The notes beneath the pieces are model-generated. The model saw only the letters and a list, made by a program, of their open reading frames with translations. It searched no databases and had not been told where the DNA came from. 64,000 nt of DNA from RGZA01 sp964568585. Lineage in GTDB: Bacteria > Pseudomonadota > Alphaproteobacteria > UBA9219 > RGZA01. Position numbers and translations under genes: made by a program. Below, one piece after another: positions 44,063 to 53,222 of the stretch (its first letter is position 1; every line of letters begins with the position of its first letter). The stretch spans positions 19,873 through 83,872 of the forward strand of contig CAZMQI010000006.1 of the NCBI GenBank assembly GCA_964568585.1, read 5' to 3'.

Positions 44063-44866
44063 TTAAGCTTTTACAGGTTTGCTCTTCCATACAAGCCACA
44101 CGCCAAAAGCGACCATGGGAATGCATAGCAATTGCCCCATGGTGGCACCGCCCGCTAAGAAGCCAATTTGCACGTCCGGTTCGCGGAAACATTCAACAAA
44201 AGAGCGGAACAGTCCATATAAGATTAGGAACATACCGGAAAGAAAGCCTTGGCGTTCACGTAACTGTTTGTTTCGTGCTAATACACCAAGGATAACCAGC
44301 AATACGATGCCTTCCAGCGCAGCTTCATAGAGTTGGCTGGGATGGCGTGGCACATCACCGCCACGCGGGAAGACCATTCCCCATGATACATCCGTTGTGC
44401 GGCCATACAATTCACCATTGATGAAATTCGCTAGCCTTCCAAAGAATAATCCGATGGGTGTCACGCACGCCATGATATCGGTCATTGAAAAAAACCGCAG
44501 CTTGTTTACGCGGCAGAATAGAAGTGTTGCGATGATAACGCCCAGCAGCCCGCCATGGAATGACATGCCACCTTGCCAAATCATCAGAGCATCGAGTGGG
44601 TGGGTAGAATAAAAATCGGAATTATAAAACAGCACATAGCCAAGACGTCCGCCTATCAAAATACCAATCACTAGCCAGCTGATGAAATCGGTGAAGTGTT
44701 CGGGTGTTGGGCCGGTTTGTGCCCCAGTTTCTGTTTTGGGGGTGGCCAGTCTCTGGGCGTAGGCCCAGCCGAAAATTACCCCCGCGATATAGGCAAGCGC
44801 ATACCAACGGATGGCCAAAGGGCCGATTTGCAGGGCTACAGGATCAATGTTGGGAAATGGGAGCAT
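44063..44866 (-). CDS. lgt: Prolipoprotein diacylglyceryl transferase
   Basis: The 267-residue inner-membrane enzyme adds diacylglycerol to the cysteine of lipoproteins. Seven hydrophobic helices, MSFHGGLLGVIIATLLF with its conserved His-Gly-Gly, and the signature GRLANFINGELYGR with PSQLYEA are present. It heads the operon with the MidA-like and pgeF genes. Confidence 0.96.
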   Translation of the reverse strand: MLPFPNIDPVALQIGPLAIRWYALAYIAGVIFGWAYAQRLATPKTETGAQTGPTPEHFTDFISWLVIGILIGGRLGYVLFYNSDFYSTHPLDALMIWQGGMSFHGGLLGVIIATLLFCRVNKLRFFSMTDIMACVTPIGLFFGRLANFINGELYGRTTDVSWGMVFPRGGDVPRHPSQLYEAALEGIVLLVILGVLARNKQLRERQGFLSGMFLILYGLFRSFVECFREPDVQIGFLAGGATMGQLLCIPMVAFGVWLVWKSKPVKA

Positions 44867-44957
44867 CGTGTATTATATACAGCATTTTGCGGAAAAGTGG
44901 ATACCGGTTTTCTGTGAAAAATGCGACAATACAATGATAGCGATTCAAAAAGGAGCA

Positions 44958-45338
44958 ATGACCAGTATGAAAGAGCGTTTATTAGGCCGTCTAGGTAAAG
45001 GTGTGGCGCCCATTACCGCAAAGCTTGGCAAAATCGGCAGTCAGGTATTCACTTCGGCCACCAGTATGCGTCAGGAAATTGAATCGCTTAGTGTTGAACG
45101 GCTCGAGCGATTGGCGCGCCGCCTCAATCTCGCGAAACGCAGTGAAATTGAATCGTTGCAAGCGATGGTCAAGGAAATGCGTGATGTTCAAGAAGAGATC
45201 CGCGCACGGCTTGGCGTGTTGGAACGTGCGGCAGGGGTTAACAGTTCATTAAGAAACAAATCAGTTGCGAAAAAAACTGCACCTGAATCGCGCATCAAGC
45301 CGCGTGCCAATGCAGGCAAAAAACGCTCCGCAAAATGA
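44958..45338 (+). CDS. Coiled-coil protein of UbiK/BMFP type
   Basis: The 126-residue product has an amphipathic segment, then a coiled coil (LERLARRLNLAKRSEIESLQAMVKEMRDVQEEIRARLGVLE) like the UbiK family's LDLV.REEF...LE pattern, and a Lys/Ala/Arg-rich tail. UbiK assists ubiquinone synthesis. The order lgt / this gene / ybjN / proC is one I recall from other alphaproteobacteria and supports the call. The start is uncertain among ATGs at 44934, 44958 and 44967; AGGAG lies just before 44958. Confidence 0.65.
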   Translation: MTSMKERLLGRLGKGVAPITAKLGKIGSQVFTSATSMRQEIESLSVERLERLARRLNLAKRSEIESLQAMVKEMRDVQEEIRARLGVLERAAGVNSSLRNKSVAKKTAPESRIKPRANAGKKRSAK

Positions 45339-45574
45339 ATCATCTGCGAAATTAGTTAGCATACGAGTCAAAAGAGTCACAGCTTTGCTTCGAAGCGTGT
45401 CTATTGAATCACACTTCGCGAATACCGTGAAAAATAATTGTTCACATCCCTTGCGGCGCAGATTCAGCTTATGTCACCTTGGCTCTCAGTTTGGTGCGCC
45501 GCGTCGCGGTGACCCGGACAAGAAATCAAAATAAATCGCCGAATGTTAGGGCTGGTTTTTAGGAGCAGTAATTA

Positions 45575-46078
45575 ATGTCCATGCAGTTGCAGGAAAAACA
45601 GCCGCATCACCCTAACCCACTCGATATGGTTGAGGAGATTGTCCTTGCCAATCAATGGCACTTTGAACGTGCTCATGATGACGAGTTGGTCGTGGAGATG
45701 AACGGCGCATGGTGTAATTACCGTTTGTATTTCCATTGGCAACGCGACATCTCTGCGCTGCAGTTCACGTGCCAGTTCGATATGAAGGTGCAGGACCCGC
45801 GTGTCCAATCCACCTATGAGCTGGTTGGTCTTATCAACAACCGTTTGTGGTTCGGCCATTTCGATTTATGCGCCGAAGAAAAGACCCCGTTATTCCGCTA
45901 TACCAGCCTGTACCGTGGTTCCCACGGCCCGGCGCTGGAACAGCTGGAAGATATGGTGGAAATCGCCATAACCGAAAGCGAACGCTTCTACCCCGCATTC
46001 CAATATGTGATTTGGGGCGGTAAAAACCCCGAAGAAGCGATGACCGCCGCGATGCTTGACCCCGTAGGTAGAGCCTAG
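45575..46078 (+). CDS. YbjN-domain protein
   Basis: The 167-residue acidic cytoplasmic product shows the YbjN pattern: VVEMNGAWCNYRLYFHWQRDISALQFTCQFDMKV and LINNRLWFGHFDLC. Family members are linked to motility and type III secretion chaperone-like folds, but no reaction is known. AGGAG is nine bases before the ATG. The 235-base gap upstream holds a long imperfect hairpin (45473-45513). Confidence 0.85.
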   Translation: MSMQLQEKQPHHPNPLDMVEEIVLANQWHFERAHDDELVVEMNGAWCNYRLYFHWQRDISALQFTCQFDMKVQDPRVQSTYELVGLINNRLWFGHFDLCAEEKTPLFRYTSLYRGSHGPALEQLEDMVEIAITESERFYPAFQYVIWGGKNPEEAMTAAMLDPVGRA

Positions 46079-46148
46079 GGGCCGCGCCTAACACCTCGCC
46101 TATAGCATTCCTCTTTCCTTGAACGGGGGAGTGCGCCTATAAATAGGC

Positions 46149-46955
46149 ATGATAAAAAATCTTGTTCTTGTAGGCTGTGGCCATATGGGGTTCGCGATGT
46201 TGCAACCTTGGGTGGGTAAGCATGCCGCTGAAAATATCTGGGTCGTTACACCTGATGCCGCATCGCTGCGCGGAATGAAGGATAAGGAAGGCGTTCGCCA
46301 CGTCGCATACCCCAACACCTTGCCATCGGATGTGACGCCCGATGTCATCATGTTTGCCGTAAAACCCCAGATTCTTGAAGAAGTCATCGCGGAATACACC
46401 TATTACAAGAACAGCCTCATCCTTTCGGTGGCGGCGGGCAAAACGCTCAGCGTTTATGAAAAGAAATTAGGCCCCAATTCGCGCATTGTGCGCGTCATGC
46501 CAAATCTCCCTGCCAAGGTGGGGGAGGCAGCGACGTTACTGGTCGCCAATTCCCAAGTGACGATCGTCGATATCCAGAATGTTGAAAAATTGTTGGGTAT
46601 GCTCGGCACAACCGCATGGCTCAAAGATGAAAGCTTGATGGATGTCGCAACCGCATTGTCGGGGTGTGGTCCTGCCTATTTTTATCTGCTCAGCGATATT
46701 CTGGGTGAGCTTGGCCATGAATTGGGCTTGCCAAGAGATTTATCAACGGCGCTGGCCAAACAGACGATGATTGGCAGCGCGGCGCTCTGGAAACAGGAAA
46801 TGATGCCTGCACACACCATGCATCAAAATATTGCAGTAAAGGGCGGCTTGACCGAAGCGGCGTTGCAGGAATTAACGCAGAATGATGCGCTGAAGAACCT
46901 GATGCGTAAGGCCTTGGTTGCAGCGGCTGAACGCGGCAAGAAATTATCGGATTAA
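46149..46955 (+). CDS. proC: Pyrroline-5-carboxylate reductase
   Basis: The 268-residue NAD(P)H enzyme makes proline in the last step of its synthesis. N-terminal VGCGHMGFAML, FAVKPQ, and the C-terminal ALSGCGPAYFYLLSD and VKGGLTEAALQEL motifs are complete. The start lacks a good ribosome site; a small stem (GCCTAT/ATAGGC) precedes the ATG. Confidence 0.95.
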   Translation: MIKNLVLVGCGHMGFAMLQPWVGKHAAENIWVVTPDAASLRGMKDKEGVRHVAYPNTLPSDVTPDVIMFAVKPQILEEVIAEYTYYKNSLILSVAAGKTLSVYEKKLGPNSRIVRVMPNLPAKVGEAATLLVANSQVTIVDIQNVEKLLGMLGTTAWLKDESLMDVATALSGCGPAYFYLLSDILGELGHELGLPRDLSTALAKQTMIGSAALWKQEMMPAHTMHQNIAVKGGLTEAALQELTQNDALKNLMRKALVAAAERGKKLSD

Positions 46956-46972
46956 ACATTATCGGATTAAAC
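46943..46972 (+). repeat. Tandem 15-bp duplication at the proC-tetR junction
   Basis: ATTATCGGATTAAAC occurs twice in a row. The first copy carries the proC stop codon; the second forms the spacer to the next ATG. It reads as a recent small duplication. Confidence 0.9.
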
Positions 46973-47587
46973 ATGGCGGCCCATAAAACCAATAAGAAAT
47001 CCAAAAAAACTGCTGGAAAGAATAACGGTGATTTTACGCATAATTTCTATGGGCGCTTCTTTGCGTTGGTAGAAAAGCGCGGGTGGTTCAAACTGACCCT
47101 GCCGGAGATTGCGAAGGCGACTGGCATCAGCTTGGCACAGCTATTGGAAACCTATCCCGAGAAGTCGGACATATTGACGCAGTTTGGTCGCGCACTCGAT
47201 GCACAACTTGCACAGAATGTCACCGACAGCGACGAGCCATTAAAGGACAAATTATTCGATATGGTAATGCAGCGCTTTGATGCACTGGCGCCGTACCGTG
47301 CAGGGCTGCTGCGTTTGATTGAAGATATGCAAACCCACCCTATTAGCGCGATTGTGCTGTGCCTTGAAACCGTGTGTGGCTTCAACCGTTCCATGGCCTT
47401 GATGTACGAAATGGCTGGAATGTCCACTTCGCATCCGCGCGCATTACTGGGTGTGGTTGGGCTAAAAATCGTATATTTATCAACATTACGGACGTGGAAG
47501 CATGATGATAGTGCTGACCTTTCTGCAACTATGGCAACACTCGATAAAGGGCTGAGCCGCCTGATAAACGTGTTGCATTTTGATTAG
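46973..47587 (+). CDS. TetR-family transcription regulator
   Basis: The 204-residue product has a Lys-rich tail and an N-terminal helix-turn-helix (LTLPEIAKATGISLAQLLETYPEKSDILTQF) of TetR type, followed by a helical ligand-binding domain. It resembles the regulators paired with ubiquinone or phasin-related genes only by position. It lies 17 bases after proC and 100 bases before a phasin gene. Confidence 0.78.
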   Translation: MAAHKTNKKSKKTAGKNNGDFTHNFYGRFFALVEKRGWFKLTLPEIAKATGISLAQLLETYPEKSDILTQFGRALDAQLAQNVTDSDEPLKDKLFDMVMQRFDALAPYRAGLLRLIEDMQTHPISAIVLCLETVCGFNRSMALMYEMAGMSTSHPRALLGVVGLKIVYLSTLRTWKHDDSADLSATMATLDKGLSRLINVLHFD

Positions 47588-47602
47588 CAGCCTCGGGTAT
47601 GC

Positions 47603-47617
47603 TGCACTGCCAAAAAA
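47603..47617 (+). promoter_or_regulatory. Candidate phasin operator 2
   Basis: TGCACTGCC plus six A residues lies 73 bases before the phasin ATG and lines up with TGCAGTGCA plus A-run before the first phasin (30940). Candidate PhaR-type site. Confidence 0.4.
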
Positions 47618-47689
47618 GCCGTGACTTTCAAACGATTTTCGGGCATAAAATGGCAAGCGAAAATGAACACCTTAAGGAGCATAATTCCT

Positions 47690-48154
47690 ATGGCAAAGCC
47701 AAACGCAACTAATTCGAACAACGAACAATCTTCAGCAAACGGGTTTACAAACATCATGGATTTCTCAAAATTTATGCCGAACATGGCTAGCGTTCCTGGT
47801 TTCGATATGGAAGCTCTGATGCAGGCGCAACGCCGCAATGCAGAAGCATTCACCCAAGCAGGCCAACGCGCCATGCAAAACATGCAAGCCATCATGCAAC
47901 GTAGCAATGAAATGGCACGCGAAAGCTGGCAGGAAACTGCAAGCGTCGCATCACAAATCATGTCTTCCGGAACCCCAGAAGAAAAGATTGCCAAGCAAAC
48001 CGAAGTAACCAAAGCTTCGATTGAAAAGGCCGTTTCCAACAGCCGCGAGCTGACCGAAATGCTTACCAAATCCAACATGGAAGCAGCTGAAGCATTAACT
48101 AGCTGCTTTACCGAAGCGATGGACACCGTACGCACTGCTTGCTCACGTAAGTAG
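47690..48154 (+). CDS. Phasin family protein (copy 2)
   Basis: The 154-residue helical product has the phasin core (MEALMQAQRRNAEAFTQAGQRAMQNMQAIMQRSNEMARESWQETASVASQIM) and should coat polyhydroxyalkanoate granules. The N-terminus is Asn/Ser-rich. The ATG at 47690 has AAGGAG ten bases upstream; 23 further in-frame codons upstream have no support. It ends 24 bases from a terminator. Confidence 0.88.
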   Translation: MAKPNATNSNNEQSSANGFTNIMDFSKFMPNMASVPGFDMEALMQAQRRNAEAFTQAGQRAMQNMQAIMQRSNEMARESWQETASVASQIMSSGTPEEKIAKQTEVTKASIEKAVSNSRELTEMLTKSNMEAAEALTSCFTEAMDTVRTACSRK

Positions 48155-48178
48155 TCGTTTAGCTATCCAATTTTAAAA

Positions 48179-48205
48179 AGCGCAGGTTTATCCTGCGCTT
48201 TTTTT
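48179..48205 (+). terminator. Rho-independent terminator of phasin 2
   Basis: AGCGCAGG and CCTGCGCT form an 8-bp stem around TTTAT, followed by six T residues or more. Confidence 0.92.
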
Positions 48206-48223
48206 ATGTCCGAAGGAGTTACC

Positions 48224-48586
48224 ATGACCGATGCATCGCCGATTATTTCACCAACCATCTCATATGATGATTTTATGAAAGTAGATATCCGCGTCGCGAC
48301 CATTATCGCGGTGCAGCCATTTCCGGAAGCGCGCAAGTCTGCGTATAAACTTGACCTCGATTTCGGTGATGCTATTGGGATAAAAAAATCATCGGCGCAA
48401 ATCACCACACATTACACAACTGGCGAACTCATTGGGCGACAAGTATTGGCGGTAGTGAATTTCCCCAAAAAGCAAATTGGGCCCTTTATGTCGGAAGCTC
48501 TGACCCTTGGTGCGCCGGATGAGAATGGCGAAGTCGTATTGCTGGGATTGGATAAAAAAGTACCAAACGGCGCAAGAATGTTTTAG
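48224..48586 (+). CDS. csaA: CsaA-like tRNA-binding domain protein
   Basis: The 120-residue product is a tRNA-binding OB-fold protein: VDIRVATIIAVQPFPEARKSAYKLDLDFG, GRQVLAVVNFPKKQIGPFMSE. CsaA acts as a chaperone-like protein in Bacillus. The ATG at 48224 has AAGGAG five bases upstream; an ATG six codons earlier lies in the terminator's T-run. Confidence 0.9.
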   Translation: MTDASPIISPTISYDDFMKVDIRVATIIAVQPFPEARKSAYKLDLDFGDAIGIKKSSAQITTHYTTGELIGRQVLAVVNFPKKQIGPFMSEALTLGAPDENGEVVLLGLDKKVPNGARMF

Positions 48587-48611
48587 ATAGGCATGTCCTA
48601 GTAGTGAGCGA

Positions 48612-48980
48612 TTAGTAATCACCAGCTTTGCGTTCGATAATTACGCCGCAGCTTTCTGTGCCCGGTAATACGCCCAGTTTCTCCAGCTCAACCTTCACGC
48701 GCGTGACTTTGCGGTCCTGTAAAACATTCTGCGCGATACGGTCTGCCAGCGCTTCGATCAATGCTTCATGCCGCACATCGATTAAGGCTTGGATATTGTT
48801 TTTGTGCGATTCGTAGTCGACGACGTCGGTGATTTTCTTTGATGAGAACCCAACCAAATCCTTTTGAAAAAAAGTGATGTTCAGGCGGATGGATTGTTTT
48901 TTTGTCAATTCATGCGGGTGAATGCCGATGCGGGCGTCAACAATCCAGTTCTTGATATAAATGGTGCGTTCTCTGGTCAT
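48612..48980 (-). CDS. folB: Dihydroneopterin aldolase FolB
   Basis: The 122-residue product matches FolB, which cleaves dihydroneopterin in folate synthesis: IYIKNWIVDARIGIHPHELTKKQSIRLNI and VKVELEKLGVLPGTESCGVIIER. The last gene before the histidine kinase on this strand. Confidence 0.87.
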   Translation of the reverse strand: MTRERTIYIKNWIVDARIGIHPHELTKKQSIRLNITFFQKDLVGFSSKKITDVVDYESHKNNIQALIDVRHEALIEALADRIAQNVLQDRKVTRVKVELEKLGVLPGTESCGVIIERKAGDY

Positions 48981-48998
48981 AAAAATCCTGCTTATGTT

Positions 48999-50363
48999 CT
49001 ATAAGGGTAAACGGAGGATAGCACGAAGGCCACCGCGTGGGCTGTCATCCAACATCACGTCGCCACCATGTTGGTGTGCAATATCACGCGCAATGGTCAG
49101 GCCAAGTCCAACGCCACCGGTTTCAGGGTTGCGTGATGTCTCAAGACGGGTGAAGGGTTTAAATACTTCCTCGCGTTGGGCTTGGGGAATGCCAGGGCCA
49201 TTATCATCGATGAAGATGTTCACGAATTTCTTGCCCTTTTCCGTTTCAATCCATACTTCTTTGCCATAGCGTGCGGCATTACCTATCAGGTTGTTCAATG
49301 CGCGCTTAATTGCGGTAGCACGGACGAATACAGTTGCTTCATCGGGTGTATCCAGATGAATCTCAAGGTTGGAGCGGCGGGCCGATGCCACAACATCCGT
49401 CAGCAATTGTTCTAACAAAATAGGTGTGGTTTCTTCGGTATCTTCGCCCCTGGCAAACGACAGGTACGCTTCGATCATCTGCGTCATTTCTTCGACATCG
49501 GTCTTCAATTCGTCGATTTCCGCGCTGTTTGGCATCAATGCCAGCTGCAGCTTCATGCGGGTGAGGGGCGTACGTAAATCATGCGATACCCCGTTCAGCA
49601 TCGCGGTGCGTTGTGCCACTTGTCTACGTAATCTATCGCGCATAATCATCAAATTAATCGCTGCTTGACGTACTTCGGTTGCGCCTTCCGGTCTGAATTC
49701 CGGTGTTTCTTCGCCTTTACCCATCTTTTCTGCCGCGGTTGCAAGCCGCGTGATGGGGCGGATTTGATTACGTAAGAACAAAATAGCGATGACGGATAGC
49801 AACAGCGATGTACCAATCATCCACATCACAAAGAACGAAGTGGTAGGCGTGTAAACGCGGCGTTCCGGAAACACAATCGCCAGAACACCTTCATCAAGCT
49901 GCACATAAATAGAAATTTTTTCTGCCGCATAGCGCAGATCAAGCGCAAAGCGGTACCCAATTTTCTCGCGCAGTGCTTTGAGCAACATCTGGCTAAGGAT
50001 AGTCGAATAATCCCCGCGCATCGGATAATGCTTGATCGTCTCGCCGGGCAGATATTTCAGTGACAGATAAAGATTTTTTTCGACGCTATCGTGTACATTT
50101 TCAAGTACCTGCTCGGGGTTGCCTTCCTGCATCCGGTCGCTGATGACGGCTATTTCGCCAGCCAAGGCAAAGGCAAGACGGTTGGCAACGGTTTGCCAGT
50201 GGCGTTCGTAAAACACATAAATGGCGAGCGCTTGGGAAAGAATGACAGGCACCACCAGGATAAGCAGCGCGCGTGCATACAGCCCACGCGGCAATATCCG
50301 CTTGATCATGCGGAATAATCCCAAATCAAATCGCAGGCGGCTGAACCATGAAGTCTTCGACAT
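48999..50363 (-). CDS. EnvZ-type sensor histidine kinase
   Basis: The 454-residue inner-membrane kinase has two membrane helices (about 30-50 and 175-195) flanking a periplasmic domain, a HAMP-like segment (RPITRLATAAEKMGKGEETPEF), the phosphorylated His in GVSHDLRTPLTRMKL, and N and G boxes (NLIGNAARYG, DDNGPGI, GLGLTIARDI). It partners the response regulator upstream, five bases away. The signal is not known. Confidence 0.92.
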   Translation of the reverse strand: MSKTSWFSRLRFDLGLFRMIKRILPRGLYARALLILVVPVILSQALAIYVFYERHWQTVANRLAFALAGEIAVISDRMQEGNPEQVLENVHDSVEKNLYLSLKYLPGETIKHYPMRGDYSTILSQMLLKALREKIGYRFALDLRYAAEKISIYVQLDEGVLAIVFPERRVYTPTTSFFVMWMIGTSLLLSVIAILFLRNQIRPITRLATAAEKMGKGEETPEFRPEGATEVRQAAINLMIMRDRLRRQVAQRTAMLNGVSHDLRTPLTRMKLQLALMPNSAEIDELKTDVEEMTQMIEAYLSFARGEDTEETTPILLEQLLTDVVASARRSNLEIHLDTPDEATVFVRATAIKRALNNLIGNAARYGKEVWIETEKGKKFVNIFIDDNGPGIPQAQREEVFKPFTRLETSRNPETGGVGLGLTIARDIAHQHGGDVMLDDSPRGGLRAILRLPL

Positions 50364-50368
50364 GCGCG

Positions 50369-51070
50369 TTATTTATCCCGTTCTGGTAATAGCATATAGC
50401 CCCCGCCACGTACTGTGACAAGGTAGCGCGGTTGTTTAGGATCCGGTTCAATCTTACGCCGCAAACGCGTCACCTGCACGTCAATCGTTCGGTCATTAAT
50501 GGGCAATGTGCTACGAAGCGCCATATCTTCGCGGCTTATCGTTTCGCCAGGCGTTCTGGCCAGCACTTTTAAAAGGCTTGCTTCAACATCCGTCAGCCGC
50601 TGGGTGGTGCCGTCTCCGCGCAATTCCCCGCGTTCCACGTCGAATTGCCAGTGACCAATCCAGATTTCTTTCTGGCCGTCTTTTTCCTTAGGCACGCGGC
50701 GCAAGATGGCATCCACGCGCAATACTAATTCGCGCGGTTCAAACGGTTTGACCAGATAATCATCACTCCCTGCCTCTAACCCAGAAATACGGTCTTCTTT
50801 TTCTCCGCGTGCGGTCAGCAGTAAAATCGGCAAGTTCTTAAGATGTTTATGCTGACGGATTTTGCGGGTGAAGCTGAACCCGTCTTCGCCGGGCATCATC
50901 ACATCGACGACCATTAAATTGACCTCGACCGTTTCAAGCTTTAGCGCTGCATCGGCCGCGTCTTGCGCCGTGGTCACGAGATAGCCATGATCGATAAGGT
51001 ATTTACGCAATAATTCGCGCAAACGCTTATCGTCATCCACGACCAGAATATGGGGCTGCCAACTAAGCAA
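50369..51070 (-). CDS. OmpR-type response regulator
   Basis: The 233-residue regulator has a receiver domain (acceptor Asp in LMVVDVMMPGEDG, near residue 57; conserved Lys in DYLVKPFEPREL) and an OmpR winged helix (EASLLKVLARTPGETISREDM, RTIDVQVTRLRRKIEPDP). It forms an operon with the EnvZ-type kinase and is divergent from mreB. Confidence 0.95.
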   Translation of the reverse strand: MLSWQPHILVVDDDKRLRELLRKYLIDHGYLVTTAQDAADAALKLETVEVNLMVVDVMMPGEDGFSFTRKIRQHKHLKNLPILLLTARGEKEDRISGLEAGSDDYLVKPFEPRELVLRVDAILRRVPKEKDGQKEIWIGHWQFDVERGELRGDGTTQRLTDVEASLLKVLARTPGETISREDMALRSTLPINDRTIDVQVTRLRRKIEPDPKQPRYLVTVRGGGYMLLPERDK

Positions 51071-51249
51071 TCAAAACTCGCTTAAAACCAAGGCAATTAG
51101 CCCCGTGTTTTTATATTGGGTGTTTTTCATACTGAAATTTTCCTAAACTCCGGCTACATTAGAGGGAATCAGAAGCCTTGCCTATCCCCTCTAAGGCACT
51201 GATTTTACTGCTCACCTTCTCGCCTATTTACTACAGGAACTCGCCTCGC

Positions 51250-52290
51250 ATGTTCGGTAACTTGTTCGGTTATTTTTCTTCCGATATGGCCATTGATCTT
51301 GGCACGGCCAATACCCTTGTCTACGTCAAGGGTAAGGGGATTGTGTTGAACGAACCGTCCGTGGTGGCGTTGCAAACTTTGCGCGGAAAAAAACATGTGC
51401 TGGCCGTTGGCAATGAAGCCAAGCAAATGCTTGGCCGTACGCCCGGAAATATCCAAGCCATTCGCCCGATGCGCGATGGTGTAATTGCCGATTTCGAAGT
51501 TGCCGAAGAAATGATCAAGCATTTCATTCGCAAAGTTCATAACCGTAATGCATTCAGCAGTCCTGAAATCATCATCTGTGTTCCCTCCGGCGCAACCGCG
51601 GTTGAGCGCCGTGCCATTCAGGAATCCGCAGAAGCCGCAGGCGCGCGTCAGGTTTATCTGATTGAAGAACCGATTGCCGCTGCCATTGGTGCGGGCTTGC
51701 CGGTAACTGAACCCACAGGATCGATGATTGTCGATATTGGCGGCGGCACAACCGAAGTTGCCGTTATTTCATTGGGCGGCATTGTTTATTCGCGTTCCGT
51801 GCGGTGTGCTGGCGATAAGATGAACGAAGCCATTATGAATTATGTGCGTCGCTATCATAATCTGTTGATTGGTGAAGTCACCGCAGAACGCATCAAGAAA
51901 ACCATTGGTACCGCCAGCATCCCCGAGCATGGCGAAGGCAAATTGATGGAAATCAAAGGCCGCGATTTGATGAATGGTGTTCCCAAGGAAATCGTCCTCA
52001 GTGAAGCGCAGATCGCCGAAGCCTTGGCAGACCCTGTCGGCCAGATTTTGGAAGCAGTGAAAGTCGCACTTGAAAACACCGCGCCAGAACTGGCAGCAGA
52101 TATCGTTGATAAGGGCATTGTACTCACGGGCGGTGGTGCCTTGCTGCGTAACCTTGATTTGGTCATGCGCCATGCAACAGGTTTGCCGGTGATGATTGCC
52201 GATGATCCACTTACCTGCGTTGTGATGGGCACGGGCCGCGCACTGGAAGATATGCGTAACCTTAAAAACCTTCTGGTCGGAGGTTATTAA
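51250..52290 (+). CDS. mreB: Rod-shape actin MreB
   Basis: The 346-residue actin homologue has IDLGTANTLVYVKGKG, VDIGGGTTEVAVISLGG and VLTGGGALLRNLD nucleotide motifs. It directs lateral wall growth. ATG at 51250 (MFGNLFGYFSSDMAIDLG) is the family start; an upstream in-frame TTG adds 24 residues with no support. Confidence 0.97.
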   Translation: MFGNLFGYFSSDMAIDLGTANTLVYVKGKGIVLNEPSVVALQTLRGKKHVLAVGNEAKQMLGRTPGNIQAIRPMRDGVIADFEVAEEMIKHFIRKVHNRNAFSSPEIIICVPSGATAVERRAIQESAEAAGARQVYLIEEPIAAAIGAGLPVTEPTGSMIVDIGGGTTEVAVISLGGIVYSRSVRCAGDKMNEAIMNYVRRYHNLLIGEVTAERIKKTIGTASIPEHGEGKLMEIKGRDLMNGVPKEIVLSEAQIAEALADPVGQILEAVKVALENTAPELAADIVDKGIVLTGGGALLRNLDLVMRHATGLPVMIADDPLTCVVMGTGRALEDMRNLKNLLVGGY

Positions 52291-52292
52291 GA

Positions 52293-53222
52293 TTGAGCAA
52301 GTATTCGCGTAACAGAGGATTGTCGCCAGCGATGCGCCCCTTCGGGCAGCACATCCACGCGATTATCCTTATCAGCCTTGCGATATTGCTCATTGTCCTC
52401 AACATCTTCATGCCGTCACTTGTTTCAAAAGTGCGTATTACCTTCACCGATATGTTTGCACCGTTCATGCATGCGGCATCAAAGCCCAGTGAAGCTATCC
52501 AAGGTCTATCAACCGCTTGGCAGGATGTGGCAGGGGTACGCGAAGAAAACAAAAAGCTGCAGCAGCAAATCATGGAACTGCGCGCATGGCGTGATTTGGC
52601 GCAGCAACAGGCAGATGAGAACAAAACCCTTCGCGGCTTGCTGAAATACAAGGATGAATCAGTAGTTAGTTTTCTTACTGCGCGCGTGATTGCCGAGGTG
52701 GGGGGTAACTTTAATAACAGTGTCATCGTGACCGCAGGATCGCGTGACGGTGTTGTGAAGAACATGATCGCCATGGGTGAAGATGGTGTAGTTGGCCGCG
52801 TGATAGAAACAGGCGAGTGGTCATCGCGCGTATTGTTGTTCAATGATTTGAACTTCCGCTTGCCGGTGATGCTCGAAGGCACACAGCTACGCTCCATTTT
52901 GTCAGGTGAGGGAAGCGGGCTTCCCAAACTGTTATTCATCCCGCCGGATGTAGATTTAAAAATTGGTACGCGTGTCGTAACATCGGGGCATGGCGGGCTA
53001 TTTCCGCCCAACCTTCCCGTAGGTATTGTGCAGGAACGTAAAGGTCAGGAAGTATTGCTGAACCCTTATGTAAAGCTGGACCGTCTGCAGGTCGTGCGCC
53101 TTGTGCAATATAATCTAGCTGGCGGGGACAAGAATCCGATTAATCAGGAATTGAAGCAGGCCGCACCAGAAGCGCCGCCATCGCCATTGCCCGGCCATCC
53201 AGGCAAGGTAAAACATGAGTAG
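52293..53222 (+). CDS. mreC: Rod-shape protein MreC
   Basis: The 309-residue product has one membrane helix (about 19-40), a periplasmic coiled coil (VREENKKLQQQIMELRAWRDLAQQQADENKTLRGLL) and the beta-rich domain with VIVTAGSRDGV and GEDGVVGRVIE. TTG start, with GGAGG nine bases upstream, two bases after mreB. The Pro-rich tail overlaps mreD by eight bases. Confidence 0.95.
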   Translation: MSKYSRNRGLSPAMRPFGQHIHAIILISLAILLIVLNIFMPSLVSKVRITFTDMFAPFMHAASKPSEAIQGLSTAWQDVAGVREENKKLQQQIMELRAWRDLAQQQADENKTLRGLLKYKDESVVSFLTARVIAEVGGNFNNSVIVTAGSRDGVVKNMIAMGEDGVVGRVIETGEWSSRVLLFNDLNFRLPVMLEGTQLRSILSGEGSGLPKLLFIPPDVDLKIGTRVVTSGHGGLFPPNLPVGIVQERKGQEVLLNPYVKLDRLQVVRLVQYNLAGGDKNPINQELKQAAPEAPPSPLPGHPGKVKHE

